Source: an uncultured Gemella sp. | Lineage (GTDB): Bacteria; Bacillota; Bacilli; Staphylococcales; Gemellaceae | Assembly (NCBI GenBank): GCA_900555985.1 | Contig: USNF01000001.1 | Location: 1 to 64,000 of the forward strand | Direction: 5' to 3' | DNA length: 64,000 nucleotides | In this document: positions 7,529-14,801 of the stretch, one piece after another | How the letters are laid out: every line of letters begins with the position of its first letter | Numbering within the stretch: the stretch's first letter is position 1 | Position numbers and translations under genes: made by a program | Notes under the pieces: model-generated | The model's input: only the letters and a program-made list of their open reading frames with translations | Told to the model about the DNA's origin: nothing | Database searches by the model: none

Positions 7529-7969
7529 ATGGAAATTAAAAATACTTTAGATAGAAAATTTTTTTCTAAAATAAATATACTTTGTATTTTTGTTGCTATA
7601 GCTCTAGGAACGATTTTTAATTATTTAAAAATTGCAGGTACAGAATATGCATTATATTTACTTGGATTAGCTTTTGTTTATGAATTATTTATTATTTACA
7701 TGTTATTTACAACAAAAACTGAAATATTAAATAATTTAGACAAAAATATTTGGAAGTTTTCTTTACACAATATTGAGCCAGCAGAAATTAAAGCTTTCTT
7801 ATTTAGCCATTTAGTATTTTCTTTCATTGTATTGGGTGGTATTTTTATTGATACAGTTTTGTATTTTTTAAATATTTCAATGTTTGAAAATATATATATT
7901 ATTTTTGTTGTGTTTCATACATTTGATTTGTTAAACCAAATTAAAGTTAAAAACTTATTAAATAAATAG
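7529..7969 (+). CDS. Polytopic membrane protein (146 aa)
   Basis: Four hydrophobic segments are visible at about residues 14-32, 38-60, 88-112 and 118-136, with a charged loop (NNLDKNIWKF) between the second and third. No family is recognised and no signal or catalytic motif is evident. It is probably an inner-membrane protein made early in infection. Confidence 0.65.
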   Translation: MEIKNTLDRKFFSKINILCIFVAIALGTIFNYLKIAGTEYALYLLGLAFVYELFIIYMLFTTKTEILNNLDKNIWKFSLHNIEPAEIKAFLFSHLVFSFIVLGGIFIDTVLYFLNISMFENIYIIFVVFHTFDLLNQIKVKNLLNK

Positions 7970-7983
7970 AAGAGGTAGACAAA

Positions 7984-8433
7984 ATGAATTTAACAAATTT
8001 CGAAAAAGCTGTATTAGAAAAAGCACATAAAAATGGATTGCGTTTTTTAGTACGTGCCAATGGAAAAGATATTATGTTTTTGCAACAAAATCCTGCACAA
8101 AAGAATTTAGTTGAATTACAAGATATTATAGATAGCTTAGAAAATATTATTGAAAAAGTAGAAGTTGTTTCTGATTTTGGCGAATTTAAATTTGCTAAAG
8201 TAGAAGAAATTCTTTCTATTGAAAATATTCTAGGCATTATTGATTGGTCTAAAGTTAAAAAAGATACACTCGTTAAAGTTCGGTCTGCTAACGGCGTACA
8301 ACATTTCCGTTATTTCTGTCGAAAAATTGATAATGTACACGGTATTGAAGTATATCCGTTTGGTACAACTTCCGTAACAGCTCCCAATGAAGATACAGAA
8401 GTATATTATGATTTTGAATTGGTAGAAAAATAA
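7984..8433 (+). CDS. Hypothetical protein (149 aa)
   Basis: AGAGG precedes the ATG. The N-terminal half is helical (LTNFEKAVLEKAHKNGL), and the C-terminal half (from about residue 78) looks beta-rich, with DWSKVKKDTLVKVRSANG followed by aromatic residues and ending in a YYDFELVEK strand. This resembles small phage SH3-like or OB-like folds but no family is recognised. It overlaps the next gene by one base. Confidence 0.7.
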   Translation: MNLTNFEKAVLEKAHKNGLRFLVRANGKDIMFLQQNPAQKNLVELQDIIDSLENIIEKVEVVSDFGEFKFAKVEEILSIENILGIIDWSKVKKDTLVKVRSANGVQHFRYFCRKIDNVHGIEVYPFGTTSVTAPNEDTEVYYDFELVEK

Positions 8434-8684
8434 TGAAACCTACTGATATTCAAACATATACTCATAAAGATGGTAAAATTGTTGAGGCAGTTCAATACAT
8501 CGGGCAACCTATTTCTGAGAAATGGTTGCCTAAAACTGCTTATGTTTTTGATGATGATGGCAGATTGTTTGTAGCTGGTGAAAGCTTTCAATATGAGGTA
8601 GATATTACGGATTATATTGTTAAAGATGGCCGTGGATTATTCTTTGCTTTACCAGAACAAGAGTTTTTAGAAAATATTAGGTAA
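8433..8684 (+). CDS. Hypothetical protein (83 aa)
   Basis: Coupled to the preceding gene by TAATG. The product contains a short beta-rich pattern (KIVEAVQYIGQP, then YIVKDGRGLFFALPEQEFLENI) typical of small phage proteins annotated as PGDYG-like. No function is assigned. Confidence 0.65.
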   Translation: MKPTDIQTYTHKDGKIVEAVQYIGQPISEKWLPKTAYVFDDDGRLFVAGESFQYEVDITDYIVKDGRGLFFALPEQEFLENIR

Positions 8685-8991
8685 TATAAAAAATGCCAAT
8701 ATTAAAATAAAATAATAAGAATTAATACACAATGAAAATATAGCAATATATTTTGTAGTATCAATTATATTTTTTGTTTAAAAATAATAATTGGCCTATA
8801 TAAAAAAGGAAAGTAAAAACACTATAAAAGATGTATCGGTTGAAACTATCGATTGTAATAAATTATTATTTCTTTAGTGTTCTTTTATTTTTGGAGATAA
8901 ATTGAAGTTCACTAATTTTCATGTCGGCCCACGATTTATTTAGATAAAATCTAAATAATAGGAGACTGAAACTGAAAGTTAGGAGATTAAT
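8685..8991 (+). promoter_or_regulatory. Long structured leader before the 3D-domain gene
   Basis: This 307-base stretch has no credible open frame. AACACTA (8818-8824) pairs with TAGTGTT (8875-8881), and CTTTTATTTTT follows, forming a weak terminator. A 10-bp perfect hairpin with an AAA loop (8936-8945 with 8949-8958) lies just before the region's purine-rich AGGAGACTG and AGGAG sequences. It may attenuate or tune expression of the secreted protein. Confidence 0.4.
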
Positions 8992-9309
8992 ATGAGTCTT
9001 AAAAAAGTGATGTTAATGTTTATTTTTGTGTTTGGTTTATTTACTGTATCTGGTCAAGCTGGTGCTACCGAATTAACTGCGTATACGCACACAGGTAGCC
9101 CAATGGCTAATGGCGAATGGCCTTACGAAGGTGCCGTAGCATCTAATGATTATGCTTTAGGTACCATATTGAATATTAATGGATATAATTACGTAGTGGC
9201 TGACCGAATGGCACCTGGCATTCATGGAGTGATTGATATTTTTATGAATGATTATGATAGAGCAATTCAATTCGGTCGTCAATATGGCGAAGTATACGTC
9301 GTAGCGTAG
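8992..9309 (+). CDS. Secreted 3D-domain (RlpA/MltA-like double-psi beta-barrel) protein
   Basis: A typical signal peptide occupies residues 1-25 (basic start, hydrophobic core, AGATE cleavage region). The mature ~80 residues match the 3D domain: TAYTHTGSPMANGEWP, then GAVASNDYALGTIL, VVADRMAPG, and IDIFMNDYDRAIQFGRQ with the conserved Asp residues. Family members are peptidoglycan-associated lytic or cell-wall enzymes such as stationary-phase-survival proteins and MltA relatives. In a phage it probably acts on the envelope during lysis or entry. It is the last gene before the tRNA cluster. Confidence 0.8.
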   Translation: MSLKKVMLMFIFVFGLFTVSGQAGATELTAYTHTGSPMANGEWPYEGAVASNDYALGTILNINGYNYVVADRMAPGIHGVIDIFMNDYDRAIQFGRQYGEVYVVA

Positions 9310-9505
9310 TCTTGAAATCATCTTTTGTTTTTACTCTACTTCTCCCATTGTGACACTGGAATTATTAATTAATTCATTTATTTTATTTTTTAATATTAAA
9401 TAAAAACGAATTCAGGTAATATGGTTAATGAGCATTTAAAAAAAATGCAATACAATTAAAACATATTTAATAAAACATATAGTGAATTGGTCTGAGGATG
9501 TTTTT

Positions 9506-9533
9506 CCCCTTATGTTTTTCATAAGGGGTTTTT
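9506..9533 (+). terminator. Rho-independent terminator before the tRNA cluster
   Basis: CCCCTTATG (9506-9514) pairs perfectly with CATAAGGGG (9520-9528), followed by five T residues. The preceding 9310-9505 stretch is AT-rich with no other structure I can support. Confidence 0.9.
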
Positions 9534-9543
9534 GCCTCACTAT

Positions 9544-9635
9544 GGAAGCTTACTCAAGTGGTTTAAGAGACTAGTCTTGAAAACTAGAAGGCGGTTAATA
9601 GCCGTGCCAGAGTTCGAATCTCTGAGCTTCCGCCA
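9544..9635 (+). tRNA. tRNA-Ser (UGA)
   Basis: Acceptor GGAAGCT pairs with AGCTTCC, the anticodon loop reads CTTGAAA (anticodon UGA), a long class II variable arm is present (AAGGCGGTTAATAGCCGT), the T loop is GTTCGAATC, and CCA is encoded. Confidence 0.95.
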
Positions 9636-9636
9636 T

Positions 9637-9722
9637 GGTAAAGTACCCAAGTTGGACAAAGGGAGCAGACTGTAAATCTGTCGCTTATAGCTTCGAAGGT
9701 TCGAATCCTTCCTTTACCACCA
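9637..9722 (+). tRNA. tRNA-Tyr (GUA)
   Basis: Acceptor GGTAAAG pairs with CTTTACC, the anticodon loop is CTGTAAA (GUA), the variable arm is long as in bacterial tRNA-Tyr, the T arm is AGGTTCGAATCCT, and CCA is encoded. It lies one base after tRNA-Ser. Confidence 0.95.
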
Positions 9723-9727
9723 TTCAT

Positions 9728-9803
9728 CGCGGAGTAGAGCAGTTGGTAGCTTGTCGGGCTCATAACCCGAAGGTCATGGGTTCAAGTCCCATCTCCGCAA
9801 CCA
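9728..9803 (+). tRNA. Initiator tRNA-fMet (CAU)
   Basis: The anticodon loop is CTCATAA. Three initiator hallmarks are visible: an unpaired C1-A72 at the end of the acceptor (CGCGGAG against CTCCGCA), three consecutive G-C pairs in the anticodon stem (GGG/CCC), and a purine-pyrimidine A11-U24 pair. CCA is encoded. Confidence 0.93.
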
Positions 9804-9806
9804 CAT

Positions 9807-9882
9807 GCTGGCGTAGCTCAATAGGCAGAGTAGCTGACTTGTAATCAGCAGGTTGTAGGTTCGATTCCTATCGCCAGCTCCA
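9807..9882 (+). tRNA. tRNA-Thr (UGU)
   Basis: Acceptor GCTGGCG pairs with CGCCAGC, the anticodon loop is CTTGTAA (UGU), the T arm is TAGGTTCGATTCCTA, and CCA is encoded. Confidence 0.95.
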
Positions 9883-9915
9883 ATACTTAATATAAAATAA
9901 ATAGAGGGATGTTAT

Positions 9916-10143
9916 ATGTTCCAGTGTATTACTAATAAACTCAAAAATATATTCTATAAAGAAAAACATTGTAAACAATTTGATGCTTTTGTAGATATGC
10001 ATCAAGTACATGAAGAAAATGTCATGCATCGGTTATCTACTATTGAAAGCAAAATTGATATTTTAGAACAACAAAAAGCTGCATTAACTGCTATTTTAGA
10101 TAAAATAGAAAAATTAATTACAGAATTAAAAGAAAAAAAGTAA
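9916..10143 (+). CDS. Small coiled-coil protein (75 aa)
   Basis: The protein has a basic N-terminus with three Cys/Lys-rich turns and then a heptad-like coiled coil from about residue 30 (HEENVMHRLSTIESKIDILE, then LTAILDKIEKLITELK). It directly precedes the holin and amidase. XhlA-type haemolysin proteins and spanin-like factors can look like this, but no membrane segment is seen, so its role in lysis is only suggested by context. Confidence 0.65.
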   Translation: MFQCITNKLKNIFYKEKHCKQFDAFVDMHQVHEENVMHRLSTIESKIDILEQQKAALTAILDKIEKLITELKEKK

Positions 10144-10156
10144 ATATCTCCTTTTA

Positions 10157-10206
10157 AATAACTAACTAGGTAATAAATATAAATGAGCCAGTTAGTTATT
10201 TTTTTT
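10157..10206 (+). terminator. Rho-independent terminator upstream of holin
   Basis: AATAACTAACT (10157-10167) pairs with AGTTAGTTATT (10190-10200), followed by TTTTTT. Confidence 0.85.
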
Positions 10207-10229
10207 GTACAAAAGGAGAGATGCTACTT

Positions 10230-10529
10230 ATGTTTTCTCAAATGTTAAAAGAAAATGGCGAATTTTCTCTAACAAGATTTTTAGCGTTTGCTAGTTTCGT
10301 ATCATTTATCCTTGTTACAATTATTATCATGGCTGTAAATTTTTACTTCGCATATGACCCAGGTTGGTATAGTACATTTGCTACTTCTACAGTAGGTGGT
10401 ACTTTTATTCAACCAATCAATAAACTTATTAATAGTAAATTTAATACGGCTAAAGGTTCATATCAAGAAATGCCTATTACAGAAGGCACTCAAGAAGATA
10501 TTAAAATTTCTAATAAGGACGTGAAATAA
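10230..10529 (+). CDS. Putative holin
   Basis: The ATG at 10230 is preferred because the AAAGGAGAG site sits about nine bases upstream; an in-frame ATG at 10221 is too close to it. The 99-aa product has a hydrophobic segment at about residues 18-42 and a second moderately hydrophobic segment at about 45-65, then a polar tail with acidic and Lys residues. The next gene, coupled by a one-base overlap, is an amidase, which is the usual holin-endolysin arrangement. Assigned by topology and context. Confidence 0.75.
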   Translation: MFSQMLKENGEFSLTRFLAFASFVSFILVTIIIMAVNFYFAYDPGWYSTFATSTVGGTFIQPINKLINSKFNTAKGSYQEMPITEGTQEDIKISNKDVK

Positions 10530-11074
10530 TGTACAAGATTTCTGACGATGACTTGCAACAAATGGCATTAAATGCACAGGGCAAAATTAATAAAATTTAT
10601 GTTCATTGGACAGCTGGTCATTATGACCAAGTATTCGATGACTATCATATTAACATCACTAAAGATGGTTCCATGTATACAGATACAGATGATTTAACTG
10701 AAATTAAAAATCATACATATCATAGAAATACAGGTGCTGTTGGTATTGGTGTATGCTGTGCGTATAATGCAACAGGACAAAATAATTTAGGCCCTGAACC
10801 TCCTACAGAAGCACAATTAACACAAGTGACTCGTGTAATTGCTATGCTTTGTGTAGATTTAGGTTTGCCAGATGATATTCAGCATGTGATGACCCATGCA
10901 GAAGCAGCCGACAACAAAGACGGCTGGTATGCTCATGAACCTTACGGTCCAGATTCTACCGTAGAACGTTGGGATTTTGATGTTGTTCATGAAGGTGATG
11001 CACCACGTTCTGGTGGTAATTGGTTACGTGGTACTGCTAGATGGCATGCGGCTCAATGGGGTTCCAATATCTAA
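10529..11074 (+). CDS. N-acetylmuramoyl-L-alanine amidase (endolysin)
   Basis: The 181-aa protein is a single Amidase_2/PGRP domain that cleaves the bond between muramic acid and L-alanine in peptidoglycan. Zinc ligands are visible: His26 in YVHWTAGH, a second His in VMTHAEA, and an Asp in RWDFD as the third ligand. GIGVCCAYNAT is the usual central strand. There is no signal peptide, consistent with release by the upstream holin, and no separate wall-binding domain. A strong terminator follows. Confidence 0.92.
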   Translation: MYKISDDDLQQMALNAQGKINKIYVHWTAGHYDQVFDDYHINITKDGSMYTDTDDLTEIKNHTYHRNTGAVGIGVCCAYNATGQNNLGPEPPTEAQLTQVTRVIAMLCVDLGLPDDIQHVMTHAEAADNKDGWYAHEPYGPDSTVERWDFDVVHEGDAPRSGGNWLRGTARWHAAQWGSNI

Positions 11075-11087
11075 TTATGTAATAAGA

Positions 11088-11129
11088 AAAGACCTTTTCT
11101 CTAGTTTGAGTTGAAAAGGTCTTTTTTTT
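11088..11129 (+). terminator. Rho-independent terminator after amidase
   Basis: AGACCTTTTC (11090-11099) pairs with GAAAAGGTCT (11113-11122), followed by a run of T. Confidence 0.9.
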
Positions 11130-11148
11130 AATACATAATTTTTAATAG

Positions 11149-11178
11149 TTGACAAAATTATTAGAAACCTTGTATTAT
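11149..11178 (+). promoter_or_regulatory. Promoter for the noncoding/tRNA-Leu region
   Basis: TTGACA (11149-11154), 18-base spacer, TATTAT (11173-11178), inside the recurrent AAACCTTGTATTAT motif. A hairpin (GGCCATTGTGT with ACACATAATGGAC) follows at 11187-11227. Confidence 0.75.
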
Positions 11179-11186
11179 ATTGGTGT

Positions 11187-11800
11187 GGCCATTGTGTGTT
11201 TCTCTCCCCCCTGTACACATAATGGACATGCCTTTCTTTTCTGTGAATAGATAGGAGCATGGTAAAAACTCCTTTCAAATAAATAAATATAAATACACAC
11301 TTAGTTCAGAAATAATAAAATAATAAATTAAAATTTTAACTCCCTGTATAAATTTTAAACATAAAATGTATTTACTTTCTCACCTCATATGTAAATACAA
11401 AACCTAACAAAAGTATTCAAACACAATCACAAACAACATAAAATCTTTTTCTAGTAATAAAAAAGTTTTTCATATTATTTATTTTTGTGTTTCCTATCTA
11501 TTCACATACTTGTTCTTGTAGTTCAATTAGAGCACCTTCGACTTTGAAGGAGATTTACGTTAAAGTCGTAACAAGAGCGTTAGCTATCATATTGTCGAGA
11601 GAGGTTACAAATCGACATTAAAATCCTGTATCAATATTGTAAATGACTATATTTTAGAGATATTTTAGTAGAAACAATACAATATTCGGATATATACATC
11701 GGCGAAAACCAAGCTTAACGAGTATATACGAGTACAATACGAAAATTTGAAGAGCATAAAATATCTTAGATGCCCAGCTGGTGGAAGGCCAGCATTACTT
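11187..11800 (+). ncRNA. Structured noncoding region upstream of tRNA-Leu
   Basis: About 610 bases without a credible gene. A 15-bp perfect inverted repeat (11242-11256 with 11492-11506) encloses a 9-bp hairpin (11368-11376 with 11391-11399). A tRNA-like fold follows (11513-11577), and a GCTGG/CCAGC hairpin lies just before tRNA-Leu. A promoter precedes it, so it is probably transcribed as one precursor. Its identity is unknown; comparison with phage ROOL and GOLLD RNA models would be informative. Confidence 0.45.
11513..11577 (+). other. tRNA-like cloverleaf, degenerate
   Basis: TTCTTGT can pair with ACAAGAG, GTTC with GAGC, CCTTC with GAAGG and TACG with CGTA, giving a cloverleaf. The anticodon loop has only six bases, the D loop lacks GG and the T loop lacks C56, so it is not a standard tRNA. 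It may be a decayed tRNA or a tRNA mimic. Confidence 0.35.
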
Positions 11801-11885
11801 GTCCGTGTGGTGAAATTGGCAAACATGGCTGACTTAGAATCAGTTGACTTATGTCTTGTAGGTTCGAGTCCTACCACGGACACCA
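11801..11885 (+). tRNA. tRNA-Leu (UAG)
   Basis: Acceptor GTCCGTG pairs with CACGGAC, the anticodon loop is CTTAGAA (UAG), the variable arm is long (class II), the T arm is TAGGTTCGAGTCCTA, and CCA is encoded. Confidence 0.94.
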
Positions 11886-11912
11886 TTATATTTTAATTGT
11901 TGTATTTTTTTA

Positions 11913-12026
11913 CTAAAAAATCCCAAAAGCTAAACTCCCTAAACATGCGAAGGATACAGCAATTAAAATATTTTTAATTAATAATATAGCGTTAACTATT
12001 TGTTTTTTATTTTTTAAGAAATACAT
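11913..12026 (-). CDS. Possible small hydrophobic peptide (37 aa) on the minus strand
   Basis: The reverse strand reads a Lys-rich start (FLKNKKQ) followed by about 27 mostly hydrophobic residues and a stop. A TATAAT box on the minus strand lies at 12060-12065. A 17-bp inverted repeat with one mismatch (11983-11999 with 12079-12095) overlaps the gene and its promoter region. The layout resembles type I toxin peptides but no ribosome site is clear and no family is recognised. Confidence 0.25.
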   Translation of the reverse strand: MYFLKNKKQIVNAILLIKNILIAVSFACLGSLAFGIF

Positions 12027-12095
12027 TGTAATAATCTGTAAAATTAAGAAGCTACATACATTATACCTTTTATTTTACATAGTTAATGCTATATT
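11983..12095. repeat. 17-bp inverted repeat, one mismatch
   Basis: AATATAGCGTTAACTAT (11983-11999) and ATAGTTAATGCTATATT (12079-12095) are inverted copies 79 bases apart in an otherwise AT-rich intergenic stretch. Confidence 0.7.
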
Positions 12096-12129
12096 ATTTT
12101 TTATTTTACGACAAAAAAGGAAAATAAAA

Positions 12130-12339
12130 ATGAGACAATTAACTAAAAATACAACAATTGAAGATGTTATCTTTGATTTACGAAATGAAAATCAAGTTGA
12201 ATTAGCCGACTGGCTTGAAGAAAACTATAACGCAATTATTGGCGATGTAGAAGCTAAATGTCAACATAGCTATGAAGTTGGTTATGAATCAGGTTACGAC
12301 GATGGTTATGATGAGTGTCGTGATGAATTAGGTGAATAA
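12130..12339 (+). CDS. Small acidic protein (69 aa)
   Basis: An AAAAGG site precedes the ATG. The N-terminal half is a helical segment (DVIFDLRNENQVELADWLEE); the C-terminal half is a Tyr/Gly/Asp-rich repeat (YEVGYESGYDDGYDECRDE). The G-Y-D/E-x-G-Y spacing suggests a short periodic helix. No family or function is recognised. Confidence 0.65.
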   Translation: MRQLTKNTTIEDVIFDLRNENQVELADWLEENYNAIIGDVEAKCQHSYEVGYESGYDDGYDECRDELGE

Positions 12340-12587
12340 ACAAAGTGGGATACATTCTATATCCCAATAACCAAAAGCCTTTTCGGCATAGAATTATAAG
12401 CAGTGGTATGCTTGACTTGGGTGTAAATCGCCAAGCATCGATATCTATTCCGATGTTAAAAATAATGGAGTAGTCGTTTTTGTCGCCCCCTTTTTACGAC
12501 GATAAATATTATAAACTGGGGGCATTTTTTATTTTTTTGAGTATAATTTTTATTTTTTATATAAAATAAATCGAGGAGAGACTATAT
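12340..12587 (+). promoter_or_regulatory. Structured leader with possible attenuator
   Basis: No gene fits here. Hairpins are TGGGATA/TATCCCA (about 12347-12369), GCTTG/CAAGC (about 12410-12436) and CATCG/CGATG (about 12436-12455). GTCGT (12473-12477) can pair with ACGAC (12496-12500), which would place GCCCCC (12485-12490) in a loop; alternatively GCCCCC pairs with GGGGGC (12518-12523), followed by a T run. These two folds overlap, a pattern seen in transcription attenuators. Confidence 0.45.
12485..12537 (+). terminator. Terminator with long loop
   Basis: GCCCCC (12485-12490) pairs with GGGGGC (12518-12523), followed by ATTTTTTATTTTTTT. Confidence 0.75.
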
Positions 12588-13079
12588 ATGTTATTGTTTG
12601 AAGGATATATTAAATTTAGAGGAACGAAAAAAAATATAATTAATTTTCTAAGAAAAAATTTTTTAAAAGAATCTTTTAAAGAATGTTTAGGAAGTGAAAT
12701 TCCAGAATATAAAAAAGTTATTTTTGTTAGTGAAAATAATATTATTCAAAATATAGAACCAGGTTTAAAATTGAATTGTTTTAAAAAATCTTTTTTAATT
12801 AACAATGCTTTTCCATCTTTACAACAAGTAAATGATGAAGATTATGTTGTCGTTTGTAGAATTATTGTTAGTGGCAATGTTGAACTACAAGAATTACAAT
12901 TAATTGCTTCTGAATATAATATTGATGTAAAAGGTCATTTAACTAATAAAGATACTTTAGTGGATTTAGATTTTGAAGTGTTACGAGATAATATTGTAAA
13001 AAGTTATATTCATACTAAATATAAAAGTATAGATGATTTTTTATGGTATAGTATTCATCCATCGTTTGGTGGTTATTAA
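12588..13079 (+). CDS. Hypothetical protein (163 aa)
   Basis: A GAGGAGAG site precedes the ATG. The protein begins with a beta strand (LLFEGYIKFRGTKKNIINFL) that recalls small ferredoxin-like phage proteins, but no family is recognised. It is soluble, Lys/Asn/Ile-rich and ends in an aromatic segment (FLWYSIHPSFGGY). Its stop is one base before the next start. Confidence 0.7.
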   Translation: MLLFEGYIKFRGTKKNIINFLRKNFLKESFKECLGSEIPEYKKVIFVSENNIIQNIEPGLKLNCFKKSFLINNAFPSLQQVNDEDYVVVCRIIVSGNVELQELQLIASEYNIDVKGHLTNKDTLVDLDFEVLRDNIVKSYIHTKYKSIDDFLWYSIHPSFGGY

Positions 13080-13080
13080 T

Positions 13081-13215
13081 ATGAATATCGAAAAATATAA
13101 AGAAGACTTTTTAAAGAAATTAAATGAAATGACAGCGGAAGAATTAACTGCTATTTTTAAAGAAGTATTCGGTGAAGAATTAGACAAAAAAGAAGAGGAT
13201 GCTAAAGATGAATGA
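13081..13215 (+). CDS. Small charged helical protein (44 aa)
   Basis: The ATG at 13081 follows the preceding stop by one base; the in-frame ATG at 13033 lies deep in that gene and is not preferred. The product is a Lys/Glu-rich helix (KYKEDFLKKLNEMTAEELTA). It overlaps the next gene by eight bases. Confidence 0.55.
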   Translation: MNIEKYKEDFLKKLNEMTAEELTAIFKEVFGEELDKKEEDAKDE

Positions 13216-13423
13216 AGATATTCGTTTTAAAATTGTTGAAGAGATTTGCTATAATTTAGAAGAATACCTTTATCAACAACATAATCAAAATTATATCGCT
13301 CCAGTACATATGGATATCTTAAAACATATATCAAAAAAAGTAGACACTATGTTAGGTGTTGCTACTGGAGATTATCAAGACTCTGAATACCAAGCTATAT
13401 TAGAATCAGAAAAAAGAGGATAG
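13208..13423 (+). CDS. Hypothetical protein (71 aa)
   Basis: The ATG at 13208 has AGAGG eight bases upstream and is preferred over the ATG at 13199. The product is helical, acidic, with a His/Gln/Asn-rich middle (YQQHNQNYIAPVHMDIL). No family is recognised. Confidence 0.6.
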   Translation: MNEDIRFKIVEEICYNLEEYLYQQHNQNYIAPVHMDILKHISKKVDTMLGVATGDYQDSEYQAILESEKRG

Positions 13424-13448
13424 TTATTATAAAAAAGGAGTATTAAAA

Positions 13449-14264
13449 ATGGCTTTTATTGATTACGGTTGTTATGTTTGGAAAAATAATGAATTATTAT
13501 TACCAACAGCTGAATTTGACAAAGCAAAACAATATCTTGATTCTTTAGAAGAAAAAGGATATGTCAAACAAAAGTATGATAATTTTTCGCGGTTTATTGA
13601 TGGTCATGGAGCTGTTTTTGGTACTAATTTTGTATATTCTGTATTAAAAAATGATTGCTCTTTTTTAACTATGATTGACCATGATGGCAAAGTAATTAAA
13701 GCAGGTTACTTTGGATATGTGACTAATCAAGATACGCATATTGTGTGGAAAAAATATTGGAGCAAAAAAGAATGTACCATTAACTATGAAAATGAATATG
13801 TTAGTGTTACTATGACAACAGAAACACCTGGTATTAAAAATTATGATGGACGTTTGTGTAAACATATTATTATTGATAAACAAACGAATGATGAATATAT
13901 TATTGTTGCTGGTAGTGAATATGGAACTAATGCTGATAGTTTAGAAGATATTGATGGTGCTTATACATATCCTGATGGCGAACCAGTTCAATGTGACATT
14001 TTAAGAGATAGAGTTGATTACAATAATTTCTTAGAAGTATTTAAGACATTGAAAAATAAATATGACCGAGAATATTTCTTATGGAAAAGTTGGGATTGGC
14101 CAAATCCATATTTTAGTGCCTATAAATATGTAGAAATTGAAAATTATCAATTTGGTCGTTTGCGTAATCGTAAAAAAGCATTGCGTTTGCAAAAGCATAT
14201 TCGTCCATTCATGAAATATGGATGCGTACCTATTAAATTTAAATATAGATATAGATTAAGATAA
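13449..14264 (+). CDS. Hypothetical protein (271 aa)
   Basis: A strong AAAAGGAG site precedes the ATG. The protein is rich in aromatic residues (Tyr, Trp, Phe) and looks beta-rich, with SFLTMIDHDGKVIKAGYFGY near residue 75 and a basic, Arg-rich C-terminus (GRLRNRKKALRLQKHIRPF). No signal peptide, membrane segment or catalytic motif is evident. Function unknown; the basic tail could bind nucleic acid. Confidence 0.75.
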   Translation: MAFIDYGCYVWKNNELLLPTAEFDKAKQYLDSLEEKGYVKQKYDNFSRFIDGHGAVFGTNFVYSVLKNDCSFLTMIDHDGKVIKAGYFGYVTNQDTHIVWKKYWSKKECTINYENEYVSVTMTTETPGIKNYDGRLCKHIIIDKQTNDEYIIVAGSEYGTNADSLEDIDGAYTYPDGEPVQCDILRDRVDYNNFLEVFKTLKNKYDREYFLWKSWDWPNPYFSAYKYVEIENYQFGRLRNRKKALRLQKHIRPFMKYGCVPIKFKYRYRLR

Positions 14265-14290
14265 TAGTATAAAAAGAGGAGGAATTGACT

Positions 14291-14554
14291 ATGTATTTTG
14301 TAATTTATATTTTAATGAGTTGTTTTGCTTTTACATTATCTTTAGTTCGTGGTCATGATGTACGCGAAAGTTATTTCCGTGCTCCTTTAGGACCATTATA
14401 TATTGTATATGCGATTTACCAAATTCTTGTTGGCGATAAAGTAGTATACGATAAAAGTAAACAATCTGTTAATACACAGACATCTAATGTTGAATATATA
14501 AAAGAAAGTCCTTCTAATATGGCAGATACAGACCGTATCGTAATTAAATTTTAG
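14291..14554 (+). CDS. Small membrane protein (87 aa)
   Basis: The ATG at 14291 sits seven bases after GAGGAGGA; an in-frame TTG at 14285 is too close to that site. Hydrophobic segments lie at residues 1-18 and about 32-48, followed by a polar Ser/Asn/Asp-rich tail. No family is recognised. Confidence 0.6.
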   Translation: MYFVIYILMSCFAFTLSLVRGHDVRESYFRAPLGPLYIVYAIYQILVGDKVVYDKSKQSVNTQTSNVEYIKESPSNMADTDRIVIKF

Positions 14555-14568
14555 AAAGGGAATATCAT

Positions 14569-14799
14569 ATGCATTATGTATTATATACATTAAGTTTTGT
14601 ATTTATTTTTTTAGCTTTTTGTAGTACACTTACAGTCTTTAGATTTTTAAAAGATAAAGACTTTAAAGAAGAAATGAATGCAAATATTAAATATAAAAAA
14701 TATGGTAAATTTACAGATAAAGAAGTTATTGAATATGGCTCTATTATTGTTTGTATTTTTATATTTTTAAGTTATTTGTGTTTTAAATTTATAGGTTAA
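14569..14799 (+). CDS. Small membrane protein (76 aa)
   Basis: GAAAGGGA precedes the ATG. Two hydrophobic segments at residues 3-25 and 52-75 flank a Lys-rich loop (FLKDKDFKEEMNANIKYKKY), suggesting a hairpin in the membrane with a cytoplasmic loop. No family is recognised. Confidence 0.6.
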   Translation: MHYVLYTLSFVFIFLAFCSTLTVFRFLKDKDFKEEMNANIKYKKYGKFTDKEVIEYGSIIVCIFIFLSYLCFKFIG

Positions 14800-14801
14800 T
14801 T

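Noticed and set aside
9635..9844. Open frame across the tRNA cluster
   Set aside because: It translates through three well-supported tRNA genes.
11665..11886. Minus-strand open frame over tRNA-Leu
   Set aside because: It reads the tRNA in reverse and has no ribosome site.
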